Assembly: GCF_001625305.1 (NCBI RefSeq)
Contig: NW_017802503.1
Location: 714,142 to 778,141 of the forward strand
DNA: 64,000 bases
Origin: Branchiostoma belcheri
Taxonomy: Eukaryota; Chordata; Leptocardii; Amphioxiformes; Branchiostomatidae
Direction of reading: 5' to 3'
The number at the start of each line of letters is the position of its first letter. Position 1 is the stretch's first letter. Shown here in pieces: positions 1 through 11,200 of the stretch. Position numbers and translations under genes: made by a program. The notes beneath the pieces were generated by a model, which saw only the letters and a list, made by a program, of their open reading frames with translations, had not been told where the DNA came from and did not search any database.

Positions 1-347
1 AACTTCCAAAACACTAGGAGGAATATCAAGAGGCAAACCTAGTACTTGACATCCCGAGGCACGTAGACAGAAGGCATTGCCAACGTAAACCACAGTCTAG
101 TGTTTGTGTTTCCCATTTGTTCTTCGTTAGGGGATAAACTTGAACCTCTAAAGCGTAAGAACATTATCGAGGCTGTCCGTTGCGGTTAGAGACCTGCACT
201 TGAACTTCCCTAGCCTTTAAAGTGCACCGAGCTCTTAATCTGAAGCCAGACATCTTTCTTAAGTAGTCTAAAGAAAGGCGAAGTAAACTACAAAGAAATG
301 ACACAGCTGTTGTTGCCACAGAGGCTCATGTACTTGACCGAAGGTAC

Positions 348-698
348 CAGTGTTCTAGCCAGGATTTTTTCATAGCATAGGGGTCAGGTGCAGAAGAGTA
401 ACTTTCGTGGCGCACATCGCGCACTGAGCCGAAATATTTTGAAACTCATAACCCCCTGAGACACTTTTTCTTGTTTAATGAGGAACAGATTTTGGTTTTC
501 CCATTGCTATAGCTTCAATCTAAAGTTATTCATTCTAAAGTTATATTTTCATTTTTTGGCAAGATTTATGAAGGTTCTCCCTCCCAAAACACCCCTATGC
601 TGGTTGAAAGACAGCATAGGGGTCAAATTATAGCATAGGGGGTCAAAATCATAGCATAGGGGGCCCCTATGCTAAAAAAAGGCCTGGCTAGAATACTG
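348..698. mobile_element. hAT5-like non-autonomous DNA transposon
   Basis: The ends are inverted: the left begins CAGTGTTCTAGCCAGG and the right end is its near-complement, ending in CTG. The flanks carry a 5-bp direct repeat, GGTAC, at 343-347 and 699-703. Both inverted repeats lead into the word AGCATAGGGG, which is then iterated several times near the right end (about 590-675). There is no coding capacity. A CAGTG end with a 5-bp target duplication fits the hAT5 group as I know it. The element at 34610-35006 has the same type of ends. Confidence 0.7.
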
Positions 699-919
699 GG
701 TACCATTGTGGTAAAATGTACGCTGACGTCTCGAGGATATGTTGAGGTTAGGCACGTGTCGTCTTACGTGAGAGAATTCTGTAGTTTCCTCTCAGATGGA
801 AATACGACATTCATCGGAGACGAATAGAAGACATGAGGTCGCCAGAAACGTCTCTCTTGGCCTTCAGACATCTCCACATCAGGGGAACAGTGCGAGGTTT
901 TCCTGCAGTGTCCCTGACA

Positions 920-1240
920 GAGTCAAGACCACTTCTGTATCGGTATCAGTATAGCCGGTATGACCGCCCTTGACTTCGGCGTAATACACCGGCTTCGCAG
1001 GCACGCGGCGTGGCGGCAGCTAGCTATATCACACCGAACGGCTTGTTACACTCAATCTTTGCACATCTAATTACCGGAGTTGTTGAAACCTTTCTAGTCA
1101 TGATGCCCCAACTGTGCCTGGTGGCAACGAATTCCACTCTGTGATAGTTCTTGGGAAATGCGAGTTTTTGAACACCTCAATTCTTGGTTGATAACTGATG
1201 TTTGAAGGCATGACTGATTCTTGTTCTTTTTTTGGGCTGG
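920..1240 (-). mobile_element. LINE 3' end fragment (CR1/L2-like), antisense
   Basis: Read on the minus strand this resembles the LINE fragment at 39265-39585: the end of a reverse-transcriptase reading frame (NQELRCSKTRISQELS), then a 3' UTR with a cgccgcgtgcctgcgaagcc-like word, and a tail of GATAC/GTATC units near 935-960. It is 5' truncated, as usual for LINEs. Confidence 0.5.
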
Positions 1241-1307
1241 GCTCTTATCGTAGCGGCACTTCAGCGTCGTTGGAGGATCCGCACGTGCGGAGAGCCACAG
1301 ACGCACC

Positions 1308-1561
1308 TAATCTCCAGGCAGATCCCTTTCGGTGGCGAGACAGTATCCATTAGCTAGAGGAGTTTGTATAGCCTGGGTGCCAACCCCATAGCACACTGGA
1401 CACAAAATATCTCAGTGAGGCTCACTGAGATACTTTGTGTCTAGTGTGCTTTGGGTCTGGCATCCAGGCTAAGTTTGTACGGCCACCGGTGGCTAATGGA
1501 CACTCCTCTGGCCAATGGATAAGTAGTTTGCGTTGCCACCGTATGATCTGCTTGGAGATTA
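1308..1561. mobile_element. Foldback MITE (family B) carrying a nested MITE
   Basis: The inverted ends are TAATCTCCAGGCAGATC on the left and GATCTGCTTGGAGATTA on the right, with inner arms (ggtggc, cagtatccattagc) mirrored across the centre. The flanks are near-identical 8-mers, gacgcacc and ggcgcacc. A second element occupies 1369-1471. Related copies lie near 9524-9601, 19770-19846 and 21619-21761. There is no coding sequence. Confidence 0.65.
1369..1471. mobile_element. Foldback MITE (family C), nested in family B
   Basis: A 103-bp near-perfect palindrome beginning TAGCCTGGGTGCC and ending GGCATCCAGGCTA, flanked by an exact 8-bp direct repeat, AGTTTGTA (1361-1368 and 1472-1479). It splits the arm of the family B element, so it is the younger insertion. 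Relatives are at 12276-12371 and 10153-10567. Confidence 0.75.
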
Positions 1562-2689
1562 GGCGCACCTGCAACGCGCCAGAAGTTATCAAACAGGAAG
1601 TCCAGGATCGTTCTCAGGAATGTCTGAGGACCCTGAGCGAGTCGTGAGCCGAATTCTCTCGTGATTTGCCGGCAGAATGTTGATACGTACGCGGCCATAC
1701 GTGTGCGCCTGCTGCGTTCTTCTACAAGGTCATTACCATAAGGAGAGCCTTCAGTTTTGTCCTGCATTTCGTGACACCAAAGGAAGTAGAACAGCCAGTG
1801 AAAAATACAGTTTTAACTCTTAATCTTTGTGGGACTGTCAACGTTAAGATGTTTGTCAAAGGGGCCACGCCCAAGGGAACATGACGAAGGCAACCTACTA
1901 GATTCCACGTTCGTTAGAACCGGTTATATGAATATTGGCTGAAATCGGTTTCTGCAACATAGGTTTGGAATTGTGTTCATAGGTAATAGTCAACAGACGG
2001 TCATGTCTACATTTGTAACTAGATTCCTATTGCTGGTGTCAATATCTTATTAGAAACAGCTACTACATTTTAGGCAGCTACTACATTACAGTATCTTGCT
2101 CTAATTTATCCAGAAATGCAATGAGGTTTCCTCATTACTCATATAGGGTAAGGTATGGATGACAACTATATACTACTGCACTATATTGACCAGAAGCCTA
2201 TTGAAATTTATAAATGCAATGTAGTAGACAGAGAGCTCCACGTGTCTTCTGCATCGGCCGAATATGGACCTATGCTAGGCTTTCATCATTCCGATTGAGG
2301 CGCAGTAATTATTCTACTACTTAATAAAATGTTACGACCTTATTATGAGGATTTAGCGAGTGTATTTCTCTGGGCTTTCCAACATTCTTTCAGCTTGCTG
2401 ATTGACTCCTATTAAGAGGTTGATCTCAACGACTTCGGCGATCTTTGATTCAGTGCATACAGGCGGTTTTAAGTTACACTGATTTCCTTCCCTAATTGCA
2501 AAGAACAACTAACCACAGTCCAATTTGCAACTGCAACTAATGGTGGAAAGATAAGGACCTTACCCCCCCCAGTGCACTTCATTGAGTTCGTTAAGTTTGA
2601 TTGGTTTTGCGGTGTTTGCCAATATTGGTGGAACAGTTTACTTAATGGATGGTGTACTGCAACTAATTGAATCAAAGTAATATCAGACT

Positions 2690-2875
2690 TACGTCGGTGA
2701 AGGTTAGACATCCAGGTAATAAGATACGCCAGAAAGCGGTTAATTGACAAGCAACTGGATATGATTTTGGGAACGGTCAGACGTTTATTTCAGCTAGTAT
2801 TCACTAGCTTTCGTCAGTGACTGTGAGACCAGGGAACGCCTGACCGTTTCCAAATTCATATCCAGTTGCTTTTTG
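2690..2875. repeat. Dispersed repeat A (Penelope-like terminal type), inverted copy
   Basis: The block carries the words ggttagacatccaggtaata, gcaactggatatgatttt and ggtcagacgttt, then ctagctttcgtcagtgactg, then the reverse arm ending tccagttgctttttgg. Copies recur at about 15480-15600, 21525-21618, 33430-33560, 42405-42590 and 54215-54350. The (c)tgacgaaag...gaaacgtctgacc core resembles the hairpin found in Penelope-like element termini. That assignment is inference. Confidence 0.55.
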
Positions 2876-4456
2876 GTGTATATCTAATATCAGACTTGAA
2901 GGAAGGTTAGCAATTACTGGTTGCAGGGTTTGATTTGTAGCAGTGGCCCTGATGTGTTGCTGCCCTGCGATAAGACGAATGTAAGGTTAGAACTTAGACG
3001 GACGAAGATGTCATCTGGTTAACATTGGCCTTCATGAACCCAAATTGATTCCATTAGAGACAATGGAATGGCGTTAGAACTTGACCTTGTTTTGGTGGTC
3101 TAGCATGTCGGGAGAGGAAGGTTTGGGAAGATTGCATTAACAGACGAGAACCAGCCGGCTGTGTTATTACACAACCGCCACCCTTGTTGCTTAGTCACCC
3201 AACTTAACAAACAAAACCTATTCCATCAGGGGACTGGGCTGTTTCCCTCACCACCTTAGTCAGCGGCTCCTGGGCGGCACTGCGGGAACTGATAGATCGT
3301 TCTGCAGTTGAACCCTACAGAAGACCAACCATTTGGCCACTGTTATCATGACAGATGTTAGCTGTTTGCTGACGGGAAAGTTTTATCGCCGAAGGTAGAT
3401 TTACTTTAGTTCCTTGAACCCACTACTTCAAATGTCTCATGACGGATGCAGTTGAAACCTTTGCTTTGGGATAGGAATCTACCGGTAAGCTGAGGAAAGC
3501 AAAGGTTGAGGCTTTTCTTGAGTGTGTTGTTCGTACACATGTGTTGCCTGGTGATGATGGTCTTGGATTACCGCTCACTATAGCTAGATGAGACTTGTTA
3601 CTTAAGAAGTGTCCAAGATGATCATGACCTGAGCGGATCTGGCCTGAAGCAGTTCAAGACTCTAACATCTTGAACAAATACACTTGGAAGGATCTGAAGT
3701 CGCAGCTGTGTGGATCATCACTGTAGTGTGAGAAACTGCCAGGAGGACACAGACAGGAAAAATCAGTCAGGCAAATTTGTAACACAACGATATGACTCAT
3801 CCTACAACTCGCCCTTGGCGTTCCTCCAGCAACCTCTCGGCATGTGGGAGGAGGCAGCTTAAAGATAACAAATGGTTGTCTGAGTTCTTTTAATCCACTG
3901 CTGTTATAGCAGCATCACTGGTACTCTTCACCTACCTGACAACTCCCATTTATGGATGTTAAAAGAATAGACGAGTGTGTGTCTGTGTGTGTGTGTGGTC
4001 ACTGAGTCAGAGGTGCTTGCCAACCTCATTGCGTGATCTGCACATATTCTTCTTATCAGGTTGTTGTATCAAATACGAGAAAAATAGACAAGAACAAAGT
4101 GTCTATGCACTTCTATTTATATCAACAGTACCACATATCAATGACTAAATAAAATAAAAACGTGCACTGACCCAATGTCGTAAGTACAAATCGTGCTAGA
4201 TTATCTAGTATATGAGACATTGGCTCTTTCTCCATGTCCCAATCTGTTATATGTAGACAAAGACTTTGGTTTACTGCAACACGGAAGTATCATCATTGTA
4301 GCAGAGCTACAGGTTCTATGATATGCTAATAAATATACCAAGTTACCATCATAATCTCGTCTGACACTCACGATTTTAGCTTCCCTTTTCATTTATTTTA
4401 TTTATTTCAAATTAGATCTTTCCCATTAAAATGTATGTTTGTTACGTACTCTCCAG

Positions 4457-5229
4457 GTCACACCCATGCACAAACTACGGCGGCGTCGAGCCCTCTGCCC
4501 GACCTGGCCAGCCCCTCACAGCCGGTGGACACATCGCCACAGGACGCAGAGGACACAACACAGCTCCAAGCAACCACCGAGTTCTACTCATCTGAGGCCT
4601 CGGCCACCGAAACACAGCCGGGGGCACCCTCGGCTAGCGGAACAGCCACAGACCCAGGGATTCAAGCTGTGACGACCGCCTCAGAAGCTGTCGCGGCTGA
4701 CAATGTTACCGTTCTCGCAGCAGGTGCAACAACAACTGTGTTGGCAGCAACAACGGAAGCAGGGTCCACCGTTGCAAGAACAGCTACAGAGCAACAGGTG
4801 GCAGATAATGATACCACTGCTGCACCTGTCGCGGTGGGAGTATCTACCGTGACATCAGGGCCTAGTGTAGTAGATACCAGCACCGTACAAATGATGGCAA
4901 CGACTGAAGAGGTGTTGGAAACAGGGTTTGAGGACCTTGTTCCCGGAACCGACGAGCAGCCAGATTCTTCAGGTGTGACCAAAATGCCGGAGACTACTAC
5001 AACTCCTCCACCAGTCGTGGTGATGGGGAACACCACAGTCGCCTCAACTGCTGTGCCTGGAAACGTGACAGAAAATGCCACACGAGCTGCCTTTCTACCC
5101 TTTATACCCCGTACAACATCCCGCCCTGTTGTGTCTACACGAGCGAGCACAGAGGAGCCAGCGGTGTCTACAACACTCAGGCTCACCACACAGAGCGTGC
5201 CGCGCACGACAACGGAGGACCTGTCCAGG
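4457..5229 (+). CDS. Gene 1 exon: mucin-like Thr/Ser-rich stalk
   Basis: This exon runs from an acceptor (tactctccag) in phase 1 to the donor AGG|GTGAGT in phase 0. It codes for about 257 residues dominated by Thr, Ser, Ala, Pro and Val, with clusters such as TTTTPPP and several N-glycosylation sequons (NVT, NTT). There is no cysteine framework. The composition is that of a densely O-glycosylated extended stalk. The long minus-strand reading frame opposite it is a by-product of this composition. An ATG at 4435 lies in the upstream polypyrimidine region and is read here as intronic. Confidence 0.75.
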
Positions 5230-8200
5230 GTGAGTGATGGATTTTCTAGAAGCGAAAACACTTCTTAAAAAAAACACTTCCTTTAACCAGAAAAGCTTCC
5301 CCTTACAGGATGTTGGCGGTAAATAGAGTGATGGTAATCACGAATCGTGAAGTGGTCAACATGACGGAGACACGAGAGAAGTACTCCCCCCTGGTTCCGG
5401 TTGTTGGCCTGTGTCCAACCTCTTCTTCTAGACCACACCTAAACACGACTAACACCGGATAATCTCCATCCTTAGTCGGTGTCAATACACTTTGACTCAG
5501 CGAAAACAGCCTGTAGCAACTGTGCTCTAATGTCATGGTTTGCCAAACGGTAAAACGTAACATTGTTCCTCCAGGATTTATTCAGTATAAACATATATGC
5601 GTAGATATTTGGTAGAGCATATACTGAGAGATGTTGTTACTATTGCGGTATGATTGTGGCTTACAAATAGCCTCCTGTGCAGGCTCCGGGCGGTTGGGAA
5701 TTTTTTAGAGAATTGTTTTGTAGAGTTTTAAACGCGTTCTTTTAACAGCCGGCCATCCTACAAATAACAACCGAGAGAAGGTTGCGGAATGCAAAAAAAG
5801 TTTTCAAAATGTTTGAATTATAAACCTGGACTAAATGCAAGGAGCGGCCGTTAAGACGCTAGAAAGATGTTCTTGCACTTAGTCTACTGTGGGGTGAAAT
5901 ATCAGTCTATTACAGCAGTACTGACTACACATTGATGGGCTTGTAGCCAACAGGCCAGGGCTTTTAGCGCCTTCAGTGAAGATTGGAATGGATGTGCGCG
6001 GGTCAGTGACTCAGCATACATTATGTTTTGCTGCCAACGAAACGTTGTGACGACAACAGGAACGCACCAGGTTCCAATTTCCTCAAAGCATCCAAATGCG
6101 ATCTCAGAGCAGCAAAACTGTAAATATTCCGAAGAATGCAATCTTTATGATATTGAAACATACTGATTCACATTAACACATTTCAAACAGTTGAGTATGT
6201 AATATTTGGGGTATTTTTTTTCAAAACTGCAAAAACAAGCCCAAAGATGATTCCTATATTTTCTGGGTGGTACCTTAAAATCAGCCAAAAGCCCTGGCTT
6301 CCATTAAGTATTTTTTCCATCAGAATTTTGGGAATTTTTGCTCCATGAGGGACAATATACATTGGGATAGTGTGTTTTCAACTCAGTATGTAGATAAATT
6401 ACTCGAAGATTGGCTTTGAAATATCTGGTTTCCAAACCCTAAAATCTGCACTGGATGCCTTTAATGTCTTCGCCATGGTATATATGAATATATCTACCAA
6501 TTCTCGCAACTGTCTCGGATGTTACGTCTTGTTATAACAGGGGCCATGTACGCCATAAAGCGTGAAGGTACGAGGTTGGTCGGGCGATTTCACCTTATTC
6601 TGGAAGAAGCAATGGACCTTTTAAAATGGCAGTTGGAAAATGGTTCAAGATCCATTAGATAGGCGCCAGATGCTCCCCATGGAATTCAAATTCTTGAGAA
6701 TTCGACAGTTCTTAGAAATTGGTGTCAAATTTCCTCGTGGTAACCGGGGCGGTGTCGCTACTAATGGATTTCTGGTGTACCGCAGTGCATTTCTGTGACA
6801 TCCCCTGGGGAATATTGTGAAAATGTCAGTTCTTGGCGTCCTCATTCTAGTTCCCCCCTTTCGGCCCACATTTTACATCCCTGGCCTGAAGATAGGTTGT
6901 AATGCTGGTAGCAGAATGCCAAAATCCATTCCAAAGGACAAGAAGAAAATGGGAAAGAACGCAAATGAAGACTCTATTATTCACCATGCCAATAAAAAAT
7001 TGTTCAACCTTCATGACCGCCTAGATTTTATAATGAAGGCAACTTTTTTTTGCCAAACTTTTTTTATGCGCACGCTCGCATCAGTTTGGGGGTTCCCAGA
7101 TGATGCCATCCATATAATCAAATCAACATGGCCTTAATAGAAAAGATGAGTCATCACATTAGTCCATCCGGTAGGGGGATAAAATCTGGTTGATTACCCT
7201 GTGCATGGTAGCTAGCCAATAATGATAAGCGATAAGCACACCAACCGTATCTTGACCCTCGAAAATGGTAGGCCGTCTGACGCGTAGTAGCAAATACTCG
7301 CAATAGATTCAAACGCAATCAAATGAATGTTAAGCTATGACTATGAGTTTTGATATGTAATTAATTTCTATCCTTAAGAGGTATCAATGTCTTGTATGTA
7401 AGAATTACTGACGAGTATAATGGACAAACTGTAAATACCTAAAAGTTGTAGTATAAATCGAGCACAACGGACAAATTGTAAATATTTACGAAATCCAGAC
7501 ATAAGTCACAGACAAAGTTTCAAAGTAAGGTCTCTTCACAGTCACAGAAGGCATGTATTGAAATTCATCGCCAGGATAAGAATGGAAAACATATAACAGA
7601 ATTTTTGGTATCTGAAAGTCTTCGAAAACAACCACCCTGCCTTGTCACAGTAGTTGGGTTCTGGCCACCTGTTGACGATTCCCAGGCTGTTAACAGTGTT
7701 TATTGGAACAGTCTGCCTGGTGCGCCCCTGAGATGACAACCATTTAAAATATTTGGAGCACAGATAAAGTAAAAAATGGTGTCAATGGAGAGAAATTTGC
7801 TCGAGGCAAATTCACGGATGCTACCAATTATCAGTGTTACGTTTCATGTTTTCTTGAGAGGTGGTTATGCAGTATGAGTCTAGTTATATGTACTTTGCGC
7901 CAGCTGTTGTAGAAAGTAAGCATCTTGTTTACGTTGGCTTTCATTACTCTCCAAGCAGAGGTTTGAGTTTTGGCTTATTTTTGCTTGTTTTTAGGCTTTT
8001 TATGGGGGTTTCTCGAGTTTTTGCACTGGTTGGCGTAACAAAAATTCCAATGCATAAAAGAAATCCCTATAAAAAGCCAAAAAAGGAGCCAAAACCCAAA
8101 CCTCTGCTTGCAGAGTAACCTTTCATAAGACAACCACTAAAACGTTCCAAAATAGTTTTTTTTAATGAATCATATGTGGAAAGTCGCCATCATAACGGGT

Positions 8201-11200
8201 GTGGCAAGCGGGGCTCCTCAACTGTCAACTACAGATAGCGTTGTTGATCTTATAAATTCTTAAGGTCACTTGTTGCTCATCGTTCAAGTTTGTGAAATAT
8301 TTCTGAATCCCCAGGGCTGGTCTGAACCACGGACAGACATGTGCCACACTCACTAATGGTTACAGATGAGATGATGTCACATCGTTAGCGATGCTGGTTC
8401 AATGTCACCAAGCACGTTCTGAGTTGAGTGGGCACCACAATGTATAATGGACTGGGTCGAGGGTAAATCATTTGGATCATACGGTACGCAAACTCTTCCA
8501 AAACCAGATTTCAACCTGATGGGGGCAAAACCTGTATTACTGTCATGGCAAACCATTTTGCTCACGTTCTTGAAAACAACAACTCTCCTTGGACAAACCA
8601 AACATCATAACAATGTGACGATCGGCTGCTTGTTCCTTACGCATGTTTGTGGTAGTAAAACTTCCAGACCCTTTGAATTTGCTAAAGATGCAGTGCCATC
8701 TGCTAGCTAGTCCTGGAGGCAGAAAAAAGTGCTGTATGTTGTGTAAGGTCAAACTTCAGCAAGATGAGACAAACTTGATTGATGGTCAGATACTAGTGGC
8801 AATTTATCTCTTTGATTGATTGAGTGAATCAAAATTAAAAGTTCAAAATTCTTAACGGCATTGGTGGACAAAACTCACCAAGTGAGAAGTACAAGGAATG
8901 TGGGATACTGTCTTGTTTAGATTAGACCGGGCAGCTGTTGAAGAGACCACCAAATGAACCTTCACGTCCTTTACGTAGCCACAACAAGTGTTCCCCAACA
9001 GGCGTGCTGGAGAAATAAACATCTTCGGAGGATGGCAGCCATCCCAACGGGAGGAATTCTCTTCTGTCAGGCCATGTTGATTTGATTATATGGATGACAT
9101 CCGCGCGCGCATGAGTTTTCAGCCATTTCAAAAAAAAAAAAAGTTTTCAAGCATACTGTAAATCGCACAAAACAGTTGCAAAATGAGCAAATATATACCG
9201 TAAGTTTAAAAAAAGAATCGGAAAATGATACCAATGTCGTAGAAAGTCAAACTCAAACAAAAGAGACGAAAATGTAAAGAAATGAATTTGAAGAGTTGAT
9301 TATTTGCCATACCATACCCTGTGTCATTTGTTCAACCTTCATGACCACGTAGATTTCATAATGATAGCAACTTTTTTTTGCTAAACTTTTTTTTTATTCG
9401 CACGCTCGCATCAGTTTTGGGGTTCCCAGAGGATGTCATCCATATAATCAAATCAACATGGCTTGACAGTTGAAAAAAAAAAGGATGCGTAAATTGAGTC
9501 AAAACAGGCTGAAGAAAACTGATCTTTAAGCAGATCATACGGTGGCAAGGCAGTATCCATTGGCCAGAGGAGTGTCCATAAGCCACCAAAGTGGAGATTA
9601 GATGAAAACCACAATTGTGAAGATAATTATCCTTAAGTTCGTGGTCATTAGAGAGGTATTGGTAACGGAATGAGAAAAAGAAGAAATCGAAACAATCTGG
9701 TATGACAGACACCAAAAGTAATAAAGTACAGTATGGGTGCTGAGGCCTCCTTGTGTTTCAATAGCCAGGGTAGAAATAAATACCATTCAATGATGATCGA
9801 CAAATGCATTGAGTATGTGCTTTATGTGCTTTATTAAACTCCATTAGCGACACACAAGACATACAAAATCAAGTACGTTTTGAACTCAACGACGTAGTGA
9901 ATCCCATTGACGATACATTAGTTGGCCAAACACATCCATAACCACAGCACGTTCTAAGATCCTCCAGAAGCCTTATAATCCTTGTAAGCAGACATATCCC
10001 CGAGGTTTGAAGTGTTAAAACAAATGTATTCAGGGTATGGCTACATCTCTACGGGCGGCCTTCCGTTATAGTGATGGACACAGATGAGCTACAAGTAGCC
10101 GCACATTTGTGGGCATTACGGGCCGTTTAGCTATACCGCCATGTAGGTCTGTTAGCCTGGGTGCCAGACGCTGGCGTTTCAGAAGCGATAGATTTTTTGG
10201 GGGGAAATCCTGATGTCCGCTACAAGAGTATCCAGTGCTATCCACCCACACCCTTTTATAATATCTTTCACATAGCGAGGAGATAATTAGAGCCAGGGTG
10301 CCAAAAAGGGGTTCGCGGGGCATCTAGCTTCTCTGGCCAAAGGGATTACTAGTATCATTTTTTTTATTCAAACAACAAGAACATACGAGATGGCGACGAA
10401 CTCAACTTCCTTAGAACTTATAATATTATCGCCGCCATCTACACAAAGTAATTAAACAGAGATATGATGATAAATAAATATAATTCAATAAGCGTAAGTC
10501 CCAACCCCTATCCCTTAGAATTACTGATAGTATCACTTACTCGCGGAAGGGGCTGGCACCCAGGCTAAGGCCTGTAAGAATGCCGAAGGTATACCACCGA
10601 ATAGCAGCAGCACAAGGACATGTCAGCGGGCCTGCCTGCAGGAATGCGGGGAATGGCTGGTGATACGCCCGTACCGCGGCCTCGCGCCACGCCGGTCTGA
10701 CCTGGGGCGTCCCGAGGGGATTCATTAGTATGGGAGACTGGCAATATTTTAACCACCGTAATCCTTACCTCGCCTTCATCAAGGCTTTGAAGTTACATAT
10801 TGATTTGAACACGATGGAGAAATATTATAGCCTTGTATGGGTCCTGTTCTGTGTATAGAAGAATCGCAATGTACAATGTACTATAGTAGGTACAACTTGT
10901 ATATTAACTACCGTAATCCTTAACTCGCCTTCAGCAAGGCTTTGAAGTTACATATTGATTTGAACACGATGGAGAAATATTATGTTCATCTTACGTGAAA
11001 ACATACTACTATGAGGGTCTGCATGGGGGGGGGGGTCATTACGAATTACCGCCGAGTGGCAATATTTTAACCACCGTAATCCTTACCTCGCCTTCAGCAA
11101 GGCTTTGAAGTTACATATTGATTTGAACATAATGGAGAAATATTGTAGCTCTGTGTGTTCATCTTACATGGAAGCAAAAATTGTATACTACTAATCTATG

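Larger units (their letters stand above)
1..4456. other. Repeat-rich DNA upstream of the first recognised exon of gene 1
   Basis: No convincing exon was found, including no signal-peptide exon ending in phase 1. The stretch holds a 351-bp hAT5-like element, an antisense LINE 3' end (about 920-1240), a nested pair of foldback elements (1308-1561), a partial Penelope-like terminal repeat (about 2690-2875) and plain AT-rich DNA. From about 2880 to 4450 I see no gene and no clear repeat beyond a short TG run near 3980. Confidence 0.6.

Noticed and set aside
4435-4456. ATG at 4435 as the gene 1 start codon
   Set aside because: It lies in the polypyrimidine region of a good acceptor at 4456 and gives no signal peptide, which a type I membrane protein would need.
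4662-5261. 199-codon open frame on the minus strand
   Set aside because: It is the complement of the Thr/Ser/Pro-rich stalk exon. Its Val/Ser-rich composition is an artefact of ACA/ACC codons, and the plus frame has matching splice sites and phases.
9356-9715. 119-codon open frame on the minus strand
   Set aside because: It runs through dispersed-repeat and MITE family B sequence, with Phe/Ser runs from A/T tracts.
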